Below, in pieces: positions 34,259 through 43,034 of a DNA stretch of 64,000 bases. The DNA is from Lutibacter sp. (GTDB lineage Bacteria > Bacteroidota > Bacteroidia > Flavobacteriales > Flavobacteriaceae), in assembly GCF_016342705.1 (NCBI RefSeq), contig NZ_JAEINV010000010.1, positions 1 through 64,000 on the forward strand, read 5' to 3'. The translations under genes and the position numbers were made by a program. How positions within the stretch are numbered: position 1 is the stretch's first letter; every line of letters begins with the position of its first letter. A model generated the notes under the pieces. That model searched no databases. It saw nothing but the letters and a program-made list of their open reading frames with translations, and was not told where the DNA came from.

Positions 34259-34864
34259 ATGAAAACAAGAAATAAACAAATAAGATTTACAATACTACTT
34301 ATATCATTAACATTATGCACTATCGTAGTAACTGCACAAAACAATTCAACAAATGAAACAATTTTTAAACGCGATGGCTTTATGTTTGAGTTTAGTTTAG
34401 GTGGTGGTGTAATTGGTGTTGAAGATAACCAAGGCATTCAAACTTTCGATAAATCTCAAGGTGCGTTAAGTTTTCCTGAATTAAAGTTTGGGTATATGTT
34501 AAACGATAACTTAGCAATAACTGCTTCTATGCCAGGTATGATTTATGAATTTAATAACAACGATAGGCATTTTGGAGGTTTCATTCCCTCAATACAATAT
34601 TGGGTGAAAGATCGTTGGTGGATACACGGAGGAGTTGGATTAGCTATTGACTCACCTGCTCTTTACGATATAAAAGACAATGTTAATGATTATTGGAATT
34701 TTGGATGTGCTGTTATGGCCAGTACAGGATATGAGTTTTACAAAAAGAAAAACTTTGCATTGAATGTGCAATCCAAAGTAGTAATGGGTAGAACCTTTTT
34801 AGAAGGTGATGTACATGGAGATGCGGTAACATTCAATATAGGTTTGGGCTTCAGTTGGTTCTAA
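34259..34864 (+). CDS. Exported outer-membrane beta-barrel-like protein
   Basis: 201 residues, signal peptide ending near VVTAQ (24). Repeated amphipathic strands (FMFEFSLGGGVIGVED, LKFGYMLNDNLAITASMPGM, WWIHGGVGLAIDSPALYD) and the C-terminal FNIGLGFSWF with terminal Phe suggest an eight-stranded barrel of the OmpW/OprF-like kind. Probably co-transcribed with 33582. Confidence 0.72.
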   Translation: MKTRNKQIRFTILLISLTLCTIVVTAQNNSTNETIFKRDGFMFEFSLGGGVIGVEDNQGIQTFDKSQGALSFPELKFGYMLNDNLAITASMPGMIYEFNNNDRHFGGFIPSIQYWVKDRWWIHGGVGLAIDSPALYDIKDNVNDYWNFGCAVMASTGYEFYKKKNFALNVQSKVVMGRTFLEGDVHGDAVTFNIGLGFSWF

Positions 34865-34909
34865 TATTTAGGTGTAACTTTATAGCTAATTCTATCAAAT
34901 TAAAATGAT

Positions 34910-36046
34910 ATGCGAAATATAGTAACTATTACATTCCTGTTTAGTTTCTTAATAACAGTTTCTGGGCAACAATCTATGGATAATGAGATTACGCAACGAT
35001 TTATAACAGAGTTAGAAAAAGAATCTATAAAAAGTGCATTTCTTCATATATATTCAAAATCTAAAGAAATTAATATACAGTTGGCACAAGGTAAAAATGC
35101 TGACGAAGATGCTTTAAACTTAAATAATCCTTTTTACACAGCGAGTATTACCAAAATGTTAACGGCTACTTCAATTGGGATTCTAAAGGATATGGGAAAA
35201 TTAGATTTTGATGATAAGATTAGTCAATATTTGACAAAATCTCTACTAAAAAAATTGCACTTGTTTAATGGTAAGGACTATACTAACGAAATTACAATTA
35301 CTCATTTATTACAGCATACTTCGGGTTTACCTGATTATTTTACTGACGAAACAATTGATGGTAGTCAAAATATTATCAATCAATTACTAGTAGATGCTAA
35401 TAGGCTTTGGACACCTTATGAAATGATTGAGTTTACTAAAGAAAAAATGAAACCTCATTTCATTCCTGGTCAAGGCTATCATTATACAGATACGGAGTAT
35501 GTGCTTTTAGCTTTGATAATTGAAAAAGTAAGTGGTATATCATACAATGAGTTTTTAAAGAAACATATTTTTCAACCTTTAGCAATGTCAAATTCTTATA
35601 TCAATTTAAAATCTTCACCTATAAAAAATCAATTTCCCATAGCTAAGTTTTATGCAGGTGACATTGAACTATCATCCATTAAAAGTTTAAGTGCAGATTG
35701 GGGTGGTGGTGGATTGGTCTCAACAACCAAAGACCTTATAACTTTTTTAGAAGCTTTCAATGCTGATAAAATTGTAAAAAAGAATACGCGTTTAGCAATG
35801 CAAAACTGGATTGATGAAACTGTTGGAATGGAATACGGCTATGGGATTAGAAAAATATCATTCAATGTCTTATATAAAATAAACACAGGCCTTCAGCTTA
35901 TTGGTCATACAGGTAGTACTGCATCCTTTTTGTGGTATTGCCCAGAACTAGATATTTATATAGCAGGTACTCTAAATCAATTAGAGGCTTCAAAAAGTAC
36001 AATCTCATTAGTTTATGACGTACTTAAAATCATAGAAGGCAAGTAG
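34910..36046 (+). CDS. Serine hydrolase (beta-lactamase class C fold), second copy
   Basis: 378 residues, signal peptide ending near VSGQ (20). Catalytic SITK (S79, K82), HLLQHTSGLPDYF, Tyr motif YHYTDTEY (about 194-201), and HTGSTASF as the third motif. It is only distantly related to 29331 within the same module. Probably an exported peptidase or esterase. The S41 protease gene follows after 4 bp, so the two are one unit. Confidence 0.88.
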   Translation: MRNIVTITFLFSFLITVSGQQSMDNEITQRFITELEKESIKSAFLHIYSKSKEINIQLAQGKNADEDALNLNNPFYTASITKMLTATSIGILKDMGKLDFDDKISQYLTKSLLKKLHLFNGKDYTNEITITHLLQHTSGLPDYFTDETIDGSQNIINQLLVDANRLWTPYEMIEFTKEKMKPHFIPGQGYHYTDTEYVLLALIIEKVSGISYNEFLKKHIFQPLAMSNSYINLKSSPIKNQFPIAKFYAGDIELSSIKSLSADWGGGGLVSTTKDLITFLEAFNADKIVKKNTRLAMQNWIDETVGMEYGYGIRKISFNVLYKINTGLQLIGHTGSTASFLWYCPELDIYIAGTLNQLEASKSTISLVYDVLKIIEGK

Positions 36047-36050
36047 TATT

Positions 36051-37298
36051 ATGAAGTTATTAAATAAAAAAAGTATTTATTATATCATTATTATATGCTC
36101 AATCTGTAATGTATCAGTTGCACAGACATCAAAAAAAATTGATTGGAAAAATGACCTTGAAATTTATAAAAAGGGCTTAGAACAAAAACATATAGAAGTA
36201 TACCATTCAATTACTAAAGAAGATTTTGCAAATGAGTGGCAAAAGATTTACAACAGTTCTGACACTTTAAATGATTTTGAAATCATTTTAAAATTAATGC
36301 GTTTAACAAGGCGTATTAATGATGGGCATACTTCTGTTTCATTGCGAAATATACCTTTACATCGTTTTCCTCTTGAAGTAAATTTTATTGATGGTAAGTG
36401 GCGTGTGGTAAAAGTAAGCAGTAAACATAGTAACTTATTAAAATTATCCTTAACAGCCATAGATGATATTCCCATTGATGAGGTTTCAGCAAAAGTGTCG
36501 GAAGTTGCACAATTTGTAGAAAACCAATATTCTCAAAAAATAAGAACTGGGGAATATTTGAATATATCCGAATTACTATTTGCACTTCATATTACTAAAA
36601 AAGTGGACAAAGCGGTATTTACCTTTCTAGACGATAACAAACAAGAAATAAAAGTAACACTTAAAGCAGTAGATAAAGACGCATCAAACAAAGCATCAGA
36701 TTTTATTCATTTAACTACAGGCGTTGCAGAAATTATAAAGCCAAATGATCCTGCCTTTCCATATTTATGGTTTACACCAATAAAAAATACTAAAGCCTTA
36801 TATATCAATTTTGAAAGCTATCCAACCTTTGAAGATATGCAGGTTTTTGGGGAAACATTAGTAAACTACATTGCTACAAACCACATTCAAAAAGTCATCA
36901 TAGATATGCGTAATAATGGAGGTGGTGATTTATATGTTGGGGTGGTTTTAGCTTATGCATTAAACCTTGCAGATTCAATAGATTGGAAAAATGGAATGTT
37001 TCTATTAACAAGTAACAAAACGTTTTCGGCTGCAACAAGTAATGCAGCACTTTTTAAACAATTATTAAATGCTAAAATTGTTGGTGAACCTACTGGATCT
37101 AATCCAAATGGTTATCAGGATATGGATAGTTTTACTTTACCTAATTCAAAATTAGTAATTACATATTCAAAGCGATTATTTCAGTTATCAGAAAAGCTAA
37201 ATGCTGCACTTCAACCAGATATTCTTATAAAACAAAAAAAGAATGATTTATTTGATAATATAGACACTGTTTTGCGGGTATTGATAAGTAGATTTTAA
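36051..37298 (+). CDS. S41-family (tail-specific-like) peptidase
   Basis: 415 residues, signal peptide ending near SVAQ (25). The S41 core is near 270-390: KVIIDMRNNGGGDLYVGVVL, LLTSNKTFSAATSNA (the Ser after F is the likely nucleophile), AKIVGEPTGSNPNGYQD. No PDZ domain is evident. Proteases of this type often lack known substrates in Bacteroidetes. It is the last gene before the right module repeat (37301). Confidence 0.83.
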   Translation: MKLLNKKSIYYIIIICSICNVSVAQTSKKIDWKNDLEIYKKGLEQKHIEVYHSITKEDFANEWQKIYNSSDTLNDFEIILKLMRLTRRINDGHTSVSLRNIPLHRFPLEVNFIDGKWRVVKVSSKHSNLLKLSLTAIDDIPIDEVSAKVSEVAQFVENQYSQKIRTGEYLNISELLFALHITKKVDKAVFTFLDDNKQEIKVTLKAVDKDASNKASDFIHLTTGVAEIIKPNDPAFPYLWFTPIKNTKALYINFESYPTFEDMQVFGETLVNYIATNHIQKVIIDMRNNGGGDLYVGVVLAYALNLADSIDWKNGMFLLTSNKTFSAATSNAALFKQLLNAKIVGEPTGSNPNGYQDMDSFTLPNSKLVITYSKRLFQLSEKLNAALQPDILIKQKKNDLFDNIDTVLRVLISRF

Positions 37299-37300
37299 AG

Positions 37301-37354
37301 GCAGGTAATAAGGTGTTCACAATACGCTCAATTTAGTTCCATAAAGAATAATTA
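37301..37354. repeat. Right direct repeat bracketing the 10-kb cargo module
   Basis: GCAGGTAATAAGGTGTTC at its start is identical to the left copy at 27064; the rest diverges at about one base in four. It starts 2 bp after the S41 stop codon. Confidence 0.75.
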
Positions 37355-37374
37355 CAAGGGCATTCATTAAAAAA

Positions 37375-37404
37375 CGTCATCCTGAACTTGTTTCAGGATC
37401 TCAT
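37375..37404. repeat. REP-like element, copy 2
   Basis: Identical to copy 1 over 30 bp (CGTCATCCTGAACTTGTTTC then AGGATCTCAT). It is flanked on both sides by ATTAAAAAACG, which looks like a short duplication of the target. Confidence 0.8.
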
Positions 37405-37882
37405 TATTAAAAAACGTAAAACAAAAAACCCTTGTACTTGCCGTTCATTGCACTGCAATTTGTGCTCCAGTGGGTGCTCATTGCAGCGCATTCACTTATT
37501 TTATTGCACACATTTCACGCATTCCTCAACCTCAGCTATTTTTTGCACCCAACCCCTCTAATGTTTTGCTACGCAAGTCATTTTATTTTTTACAACCGCT
37601 GTTTCATAATTTTGGCTCGCCTGCTGCTCACTCTGGGCTAATCGGGTTGTCACAGTTTTTGCAGTACTTACTTCAGAAATAGAAACTCCATTTTGCATAT
37701 AATTTAACCCTTGTCCTCGCGAAAGCGGGGAACTGTTTATAATAAATCAAATCATTTTTAATATCTTATAATTTAACTTCTTAGGTTTTAAACCATATTG
37801 CAAACGCTCACAAGAGCAAGATATATCGTTTAAATTTAAAGGTTAAAAAAATTAAATAATAAAATACCCACTTACCAAAACG

Positions 37883-38036
37883 GCCTATTAAAATAGCTGT
37901 AGAAATTCAAGTTATCGAAACGTCTGAGTAATCCAAAGAGCGGAGCGGTCTGGATGCGAAAGTGAGATAACGTGTATTCTAGGCTATTTTAATCAGTCTT
38001 GATTTTTTGGTTCGTTTTGCATCAAGGCAAAATGAA
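37883..38036. repeat. Long dispersed repeat, copy 1
   Basis: Shares with 39342-39555 the order: CTGTAG, a GTATCC/ATCCAAAGA block, GCTGGAT/TCTGGATGCGA, then GTCTTGATTTTTTGGTTCG and TCAAGGCAAAATGAA. The last part forms a hairpin (TCTTGA / TCAAGG). This kind of repeat is common in Bacteroidetes elements and is often mistaken for coding sequence. Confidence 0.65.
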
Positions 38037-38232
38037 TAGAAGGAATAAATAAACCACTCCATATCTTGCACTTGCCTTTCCCACCTCATAAATTTGATTA
38101 CAAAGAAATAAGCAAAAACAGCGCCAACCCTTCGTGTGCCACGTAGTTGTTGCACGCACTTATTCCGTTGTCAACGTGCTTTTGCCCCAACACCCTACGT
38201 TCGAACTCGCAGTTAGCCTCGCTGTAGCTTCG

Positions 38233-38568
38233 CTAATTCTTAAATTTATTTTTTATACAATAATTAGCTGCTTGCATTTCTATTTCCCTTCTAGTTACAA
38301 TCTTATTTTGTAATAGCCAATTATCAATTTCATATTTGTTAAAATACAATTTTTTGCCACCCCTTTTATAATGCGGGATTTCTTGGTTACTCGTCAGTTT
38401 ATAAAGATGGCTTTTAGAAATCTCTAAATAATCACACACCTGATTTAAGTTCATAACTTCTTTATAACCATTTTCGTTGGAGGTAACACCTAATTTGTGC
38501 TCAATTGTTGAAAGTCGTTTTTCAATAACAGTTAGTTTTTCTACAATAATTTCAAAAGGATTTTCCAT
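38233..38568 (-). CDS. Excisionase-like helix-turn-helix protein
   Basis: 111 residues: N-terminal coiled-coil helix (EIIVEKLTVIEKRLSTIEHK), then a MerR/excisionase-type HTH_17 domain (VMNLNQVCDYLEISKSHLYK, followed by NQEIPHYKRGGKKLYFNKYE). Such proteins control excision or transfer in Bacteroidetes integrative elements. It is the only intact backbone gene of the old element. Confidence 0.82.
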   Translation of the reverse strand: MENPFEIIVEKLTVIEKRLSTIEHKLGVTSNENGYKEVMNLNQVCDYLEISKSHLYKLTSNQEIPHYKRGGKKLYFNKYEIDNWLLQNKIVTRREIEMQAANYCIKNKFKN

Positions 38569-38911
38569 AATACGTTATTTTAGATTCAAAGTAAAAATAA
38601 AAAAAGACAGCAAAACTCGGTTGCTCCCTGCTCCAGCCACACAACACCTTTCAAGGTCAAGCCCTACGGGTTTTGAAAAAAATCTCCACCTCACAAATGT
38701 TCGTTTCCGATTTTTTATAAAAACACAGGTCGTATTTTTCTCAAAAACCTTGACAGGCTATCCCTCACAACCAGTAACATTGCTTTCTTTTTCCTTTTGT
38801 TTCAAAATTTATGTGTGCGGAACAGGGTGGAGCGTATAAAAACAGTCCAGTGGACTGGTTTAGCGAACAAGCCAGCGGGCGCATTGGAATATAAATTTTA
38901 AATGCCTTACT
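38569..38911. other. Non-coding backbone region with GTCCA palindrome
   Basis: 343 bp, no gene supported. Contains the dyad CCAGTCCAGTGGACTGG-like core near 38846-38860 followed by TTTAGCGAACAAGCCAGCGG and a GC-rich run; this could be a transfer-origin remnant. A direct copy of AAACACAGG/TTGACAGG motifs was looked for and not found. Confidence 0.45.
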
Positions 38912-39316
38912 GTGTCAAATTTTGAAATCAAAACCCACCAACCAGGAAGAACCTACAACACACCGAACTTTTTTATCTTGTCTAAAGGCTTAAACAGTGG
39001 CAGGCCGATGAACCAGCCTTGCCCCAACTGTTTTGTGATTACAACAGCTGCAGAGCCAACCCGGGAATCGTTGTATTAATTGTACTTATCACTTAAAACA
39101 GATCAATACTTCAGCTATTATTTAAAAGGAAGTGTTATCCCATTTATATGTATTTCAGACGCTAAAAAAGTAATTAATGAAGCACTCCAAAACAACCAAG
39201 AACAACAATGGAAAATGAAAGTTGAAAAGCTCAAAAAAATCAATGCTTTTGAAGAAAACCTAAAACAACAATTATCAGCAATCAAGCAATTAAAAATTGC
39301 GTTGTTGAGGTCTTAA
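38912..39316 (+). pseudogene. Broken Bacteroidetes mobile-element gene (DUF6943-like)
   Basis: One frame of 135 codons is interrupted by a TAA at 39077-39079. Before it: NFEIKTHQPGRTYNTPNFFI and LSKGLNSGRPMNQPCPNCFV; after it: YLSLKTDQYFSYYLKGSVIP and FICISDAKKVINEAL. The pattern 'KTHxPGRxYxxxxFxILSKGxNSGxPxxxPCPNCF ... GSVIPF' is familiar from a conserved protein of unknown function carried by Bacteroidetes conjugative elements (I believe DUF6943). The start codon is uncertain (GTG at 38912 used). Confidence 0.65.
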
Positions 39317-39341
39317 AACTATAATTATTTAACAAAACTGA

Positions 39342-39555
39342 CCTAATTGAATTTCTGTAGTAATATAAGTTTTAGAAGCGACTAAGTATCCAAAGAAGGG
39401 CAAAGCGTTAAGAAAATGTTTAGTAAACATTTTTAGCGAATGAGCCAGCTTGAGCCAGGAGCTGGATACGATAGTGTATAAAACGTAAGAATTCAAAGAA
39501 ATTCAAATAAGTCTTGACTTTTTTGGTTCGTTTTTGTGTCAAGACAAAAATGAAC
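39342..39555. repeat. Long dispersed repeat, copy 2
   Basis: Longer version of 37883-38036, ending GTCTTGACTTTTTTGGTTCG and TCAAGACAAAAATGAAC. It contains an extra hairpin AAAATGTTTA / TAAACATTTT (39414-39434). Confidence 0.65.
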
Positions 39556-39564
39556 ATATAATTT

Positions 39565-39915
39565 ATGAAAATCATTATTGCCGGAAGCCGAACCTTTACC
39601 GACTACAAAAAACTATGTGAAGTTTGTGACAACATTCTCCAGGATCAAACCGGTGTTGAAATTGTATCTGGAGCTGACTACAAAGGGGCTGACTTACATG
39701 GAGAAAAATATGCAGCTGAAAAAGGATTCAAACTGACAAAATTTCCTGCAGATTGGAAAAGATTTGGAAGAGCTGCAGGACCAAAACGCAACGAACAAAT
39801 GGCAAATTATGCAGATGCTTAATTGCCTTCAGGGATGGGAAAAGTAAAGGAACTAAACATATGATTAAGGTAGCCAGAAAAGAAAATTTAATAGTCAAGA
39901 TTATAAATTTTGAAA
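39565..39915 (+). pseudogene. Frameshifted SLOG (DUF2493/YspA-like) protein
   Basis: The frame gives 85 residues: MKIIIAGSRTFTDYKKL, IVSGADYKGADLHGEKYAAE and FPADWKRFGRAAGPKRNEQM, typical of SLOG nucleotide-binding proteins. It stops at GCT-TAA (39820-39822). Restoring one lost T there continues the family: ALIAFRDGKSKGTKHMIKVA then RKENLIVKI. So a single-base deletion ended the protein; the REP-like copy 3 begins at the natural end. Confidence 0.82.
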
Positions 39916-40143
39916 CGTCATCCTGAACTTGATTCAGGATTTCAACTAAATTGATATAAAACCAAAATAGGGCATAACTAATTTATTTTAACCATAAATT
40001 AACAACCAACATATTTTTAAACTCTTTTTTATTAAATTAGTACATTGAAAAATTGCAATTTCAACAAATGATAAAATATTCTAAAATTACTTTTAACCTC
40101 TATTTTATTAAGGGATAAAAGAATGAAATAATGTATATAACCC
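39823..40143. other. SLOG remnant, REP-like copy 3 and spacer before the cassette array
   Basis: After the frameshifted SLOG tail (to about 39915) and the REP-like copy (39916-39943) there are about 200 bp of AT-rich DNA with no gene. It ends in AACCC just before the first cassette boundary GTTGGC (40144). If an attI-like site exists, it would be here, but none was recognised. Confidence 0.5.
39916..39943. repeat. REP-like element, copy 3
   Basis: CGTCATCCTGAACTTGATTC then AGGATTTC; two differences from copies 1 and 2, one in the loop. Confidence 0.75.
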
Positions 40144-40167
40144 GTTGGCTAAAATAACCGAAATGAT

Positions 40168-40869
40168 ATGAAAAAGATTTTAATAGTTATGGTTTTGATA
40201 ATTTTTTCCTCTTGTAAAGAAAAGACTTTGTATTATAAAAACATCGATTCTGGAAAAATTTATACAGAGTCCGAGTTTTCAAATTTAGGAAAAACTATTA
40301 TAGAAAAATATAGAATTGATTCATTAGTTGATTTAAAAATAAACCGCAGTTTAAAGAAAAGATATTCGAAAAATGATTCAATCATTCAACCATTTGGACT
40401 TGATGTGAGAGTTGGAGAAAATTACATAATCTCAACTTCAAATAAAGATAAGATTTACGATTTAATTGGACAAAATTTACCTGAATTTGAATTAAAGACT
40501 ATTAATGATAAGTTTATTTCAAAAACAGATATTTTAGATAAACCTTGTTTGATAAATTTTTGGTTTACGCAATGTCAGCCTTGTATTGAGGAAATTCCTG
40601 AATTAAATCGATTGAAAGAGAAATACTCTGATAGAGTTAATTTTATTGCAATTACATTTAATGATAAAACTGAGTTAAACAATTTTCTAAAGCAAACTAA
40701 ATTTGATTTTATTCAAATCATAAATGCTCAAGAATATATTGATGAAGTGGGAATAAGAGCTTTTCCTAAAAATGTGTTCATTGATAAAATCGGAAAAATA
40801 AGATTGATTGAAAATGGACTTTCAGGAAATTTCGAGCAATTTGAAAAGTATTTAAATAATTTACTTTAG
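40168..40869 (+). CDS. TlpA-like thioredoxin-fold lipoprotein (cassette 1)
   Basis: 233 residues; lipobox C16 (LIIFSSC). A ~95-residue N-terminal region of no known type precedes an AhpC/TSA-TlpA thioredoxin fold: IGQNLPEFELKTINDKFISK, CLINFWFTQCQPCIEEIPEL with active-site CQPC, VNFIAITFNDKTELNNFLKQ and the cis-Pro region AFPKNVFIDK. It is likely a periplasmic disulfide reductase. It starts 24 bp after the cassette boundary; its stop codon lies inside the TTTAGCCAAC start of the repeat. Confidence 0.85.
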   Translation: MKKILIVMVLIIFSSCKEKTLYYKNIDSGKIYTESEFSNLGKTIIEKYRIDSLVDLKINRSLKKRYSKNDSIIQPFGLDVRVGENYIISTSNKDKIYDLIGQNLPEFELKTINDKFISKTDILDKPCLINFWFTQCQPCIEEIPELNRLKEKYSDRVNFIAITFNDKTELNNFLKQTKFDFIQIINAQEYIDEVGIRAFPKNVFIDKIGKIRLIENGLSGNFEQFEKYLNNLL

Positions 40870-40998
40870 CCAACAACTCATATAATTTATACTTAAATTT
40901 GAACTAGTTAAAACGACAAACATTCAACAAACGATTTGCTACAACCGAAAAATCTCCGATTTTCCAGTCGCACAAATCATATAAAAACTCGTTGTAGG
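40865..40998 (+). repeat. attC-like repeat 1
   Basis: Starts TTTAGCCAACAAC, ends CTCGTTGTAGG. The core (from about 40914) CGACAAACATTCAACAAAC then GATTTGCTACAACCGAAAAA, TCTCCGATTTTCCAGTCGCA, CAAATC folds as nested stems GATTTG/CAAATC and AAAATC/GATTTT. The outer ACAAC pairs with GTTGT. Confidence 0.6.
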
Positions 40999-41007
40999 TA
41001 ATTAAAA

Positions 41008-41931
41008 ATGAACAAATTTTTAGGAATATTAATTATACTTGTAGTTTTAATTTCTTGCAAAAACGCAGAAAAGGACAAAACGGAAAATCCAATAAAAACT
41101 CAATTTCAAGAAATTGCAAACGAAAATTACGAATTGAGTAAACCGACCGAAAACATAAAAAAGATATTAATACTTTTTGGAGGTTTTCCAGAAAATGCTG
41201 AAGATATTAAGCGTGAATTTAAAATACTTGAGATTGCAAAGGAAAATAATATTGCTGTACTTTATATGAACTACAATCAAAAATTGTGGCTTGAAAAAAA
41301 TGAAAAACAAAAACTTGCTGAACAATTAGAAAATATATTTATTAAAAATAAACTACCTACAAACGACATATATATTGGAGGATTTTCGAGTGGTGGAAAT
41401 GTATCTTTATTGATTGGCTCATTTTTAGTTGAAAATAAAAACTTCACAATAAAACCAAAAGGAGTTTTTATAGTAGACTCGCCAATAGATTTGGTAGCAT
41501 TGTATAAAAGTTCAGAAAAAAATATTAAACGAAATTTTTCAGAGGTATCTGTTGAAGAATCAAATTGGATAATCGAAAACTTGGAAGAGAACTTTGGGAA
41601 TCCTAATAAAAACTTAGCAAAATATGAAAATAGCGCAGTTTTCACAGCAGAAACAAACGCGATAAATAATTTAAAAAGTTTAAAAAACACTAAAATCAGA
41701 CTCTACACTGAACCAGACACTATTTGGTGGAAAAAGAATAGAATGGAGGATTATGAACAAACGAATGCATATTATATAAAACAACTTTCAGAAACTCTTA
41801 AAAAATCAGGATTTAATCAAGTTGAATATATTCCAACAGAAAATAAAGGATACAGAGCTAACGGAGAAAGACATCCACATAGTTGGTCTATAATTGACAA
41901 AAAGGAGTTGATAAAATGGATTATGGAATAA
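41008..41931 (+). CDS. Alpha/beta-hydrolase-like lipoprotein (cassette 2)
   Basis: 307 residues; lipobox C17 (VVLISC). A short hydrolase fold: KILILFGGFPENAEDIKREF, AVLYMNYNQKLW, nucleophile elbow GGFSSGGNVSLLIG (G-x-S-x-G), VFIVDSPIDLVALYK, late acid region RLYTEPDTIWW, and a C-terminal HPHSWSI with the likely His. Esterase or peptidase of unknown substrate. It starts 17 bp after the repeat boundary and has no visible promoter of its own. Confidence 0.7.
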   Translation: MNKFLGILIILVVLISCKNAEKDKTENPIKTQFQEIANENYELSKPTENIKKILILFGGFPENAEDIKREFKILEIAKENNIAVLYMNYNQKLWLEKNEKQKLAEQLENIFIKNKLPTNDIYIGGFSSGGNVSLLIGSFLVENKNFTIKPKGVFIVDSPIDLVALYKSSEKNIKRNFSEVSVEESNWIIENLEENFGNPNKNLAKYENSAVFTAETNAINNLKSLKNTKIRLYTEPDTIWWKKNRMEDYEQTNAYYIKQLSETLKKSGFNQVEYIPTENKGYRANGERHPHSWSIIDKKELIKWIME

Positions 41932-41936
41932 AAAAA

Positions 41937-42080
41937 CTGTTTACAAACTTAAGCCTCATATAATTTATGCTTACATTCGAACTAATATTAACGACAAAAA
42001 TTCAACAAACGATTTGCTACAACCGAAAAATCTCCGATTTTCCAGTTGCACAAATCTTATAAAAGCCCGTTTGCCAGTAA
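41937..42080 (+). repeat. attC-like repeat 2
   Basis: Left end CTGTTTACAAACTTA, same conserved core as repeat 1 (from about 41991) with AGTTGCACAAATC, right end CCCGTTTGCCAGTAAGTTT. Outer pairs AAACTTA/TAAGTTT and CAAAC/GTTTG: the arms differ from repeat 1 yet still pair. Confidence 0.6.
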
Positions 42081-42275
42081 GTTTATAAAAAAATACTAAA
42101 CGACAAACATTATTTGATTTTTTTCTTCAGTATCCAAAGAATAATCTTATTAGGAATTATGAGTGTTAAATCATTTTGCAACATTTCTTGAACTTTTTGC
42201 TAACTTTTTAACTAATTAACGAACCAAAATACATTCAACAATCAAATTAATTTAAACAAATTTATTTCTCTAAAA
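42081..42275. other. Leader of cassette 3
   Basis: About 200 bp between the repeat boundary and the SGNH gene, longer than in the other units. No gene is seen; it may hold an own promoter (TTTTGC at about 42173 and following A-rich leader). Confidence 0.4.
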
Positions 42276-43034
42276 ATGAAAAGACTAAACATAAAGATAA
42301 AAATAATTGCAATATTGTTCTTAAGCCTAACAATTAAAGCTCAAGAAAAAAAGGACACAATTAATATATTATTTGTTGGAAATAGTTATACCTATTTTGA
42401 AAATATGCCACATATGGTATCCTTAATTTCAGATAATTCAAAAACAAAATTAGTTACAAAAAAAAGCGTGGTAGGTGGAGCAAAATTAAGTGAACATTGG
42501 CTTGGTCAGAAAGGACTAAAAACGCAAGAGTTGATAAAGAAAGGAAAATTTGATATTGTGGTGCTTCAAGAACATAGTATGGGCTCTATCAAAGAAGCCG
42601 ACAGCCTTGTCAAATATTCAAAATTATTTTGTAATCTCATCAAGGAAAATGGTGCAAAACCATATCTATACATGACATGGGCACGAGAAAAAGTTCCTCA
42701 ATATCAAGAGGAAATAAATAAGGTCTATTCTTATGTGGCAGATGAAAATGATGCGATGATAGTACCCGTTGGTAAAACATGGGAATTAGCAATGGAATTA
42801 CGTCCAAATATTAAATTATTTGATGATGATGGGAGCCACCCCAACCAATTAGGTGCTTTTTTAACTGCTTGTACCTTTGTAGGAACTATTTTAGGAAACG
42901 TCCCTGACAATTTGGGTACATTTTACAGTATTAAAGATGCTTATGGTGAATCTATTATTCTATTGGATCAGATTGACGCCCTAGATGTTATTTTTTTAAC
43001 AAAAGTAGTCAACGAAATAATAATGAAACACTAA
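42276..43034 (+). CDS. Exported SGNH-type hydrolase (cassette 3)
   Basis: 252 residues, signal peptide ending near LTIKAQ (22). Block I INILFVGNSYTYFENMPHMV (S of GNSYT is the nucleophile), Gly block VVGGAKLSEHW, FDIVVLQEHSMGS, and block V DDDGSHPNQLGAF (Asp and His). It corresponds to the DUF4886-like or general SGNH esterase group acting on acyl esters of carbohydrates or lipids. It lies in cassette unit 3. Confidence 0.85.
   Translation: MKRLNIKIKIIAILFLSLTIKAQEKKDTINILFVGNSYTYFENMPHMVSLISDNSKTKLVTKKSVVGGAKLSEHWLGQKGLKTQELIKKGKFDIVVLQEHSMGSIKEADSLVKYSKLFCNLIKENGAKPYLYMTWAREKVPQYQEEINKVYSYVADENDAMIVPVGKTWELAMELRPNIKLFDDDGSHPNQLGAFLTACTFVGTILGNVPDNLGTFYSIKDAYGESIILLDQIDALDVIFLTKVVNEIIMKH

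Larger units (their letters stand above)
37355..38232. other. Non-coding, partly GC-richer backbone remnant
   Basis: 878 bp with no supported gene; two overlapping frames near 37432-37682 are low-complexity and unrecognised. It contains REP-like copy 2 (37375-37404) and a long repeat unit (37883-38036). Base composition around 38040-38225 is clearly less AT-rich than the host genes, which points to foreign origin. Confidence 0.6.

Noticed and set aside
37432-37682. Two overlapping ORFs of about 70 codons after the REP-like copy
   Set aside because: Low-complexity (Leu/Phe/His-rich), overlapping in two frames, no known family; likely non-coding.
38477-38839. 120-codon plus-strand ORF opposite the excisionase-like gene
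   Set aside because: Overlaps a recognisable HTH gene on the other strand and has no family signature.
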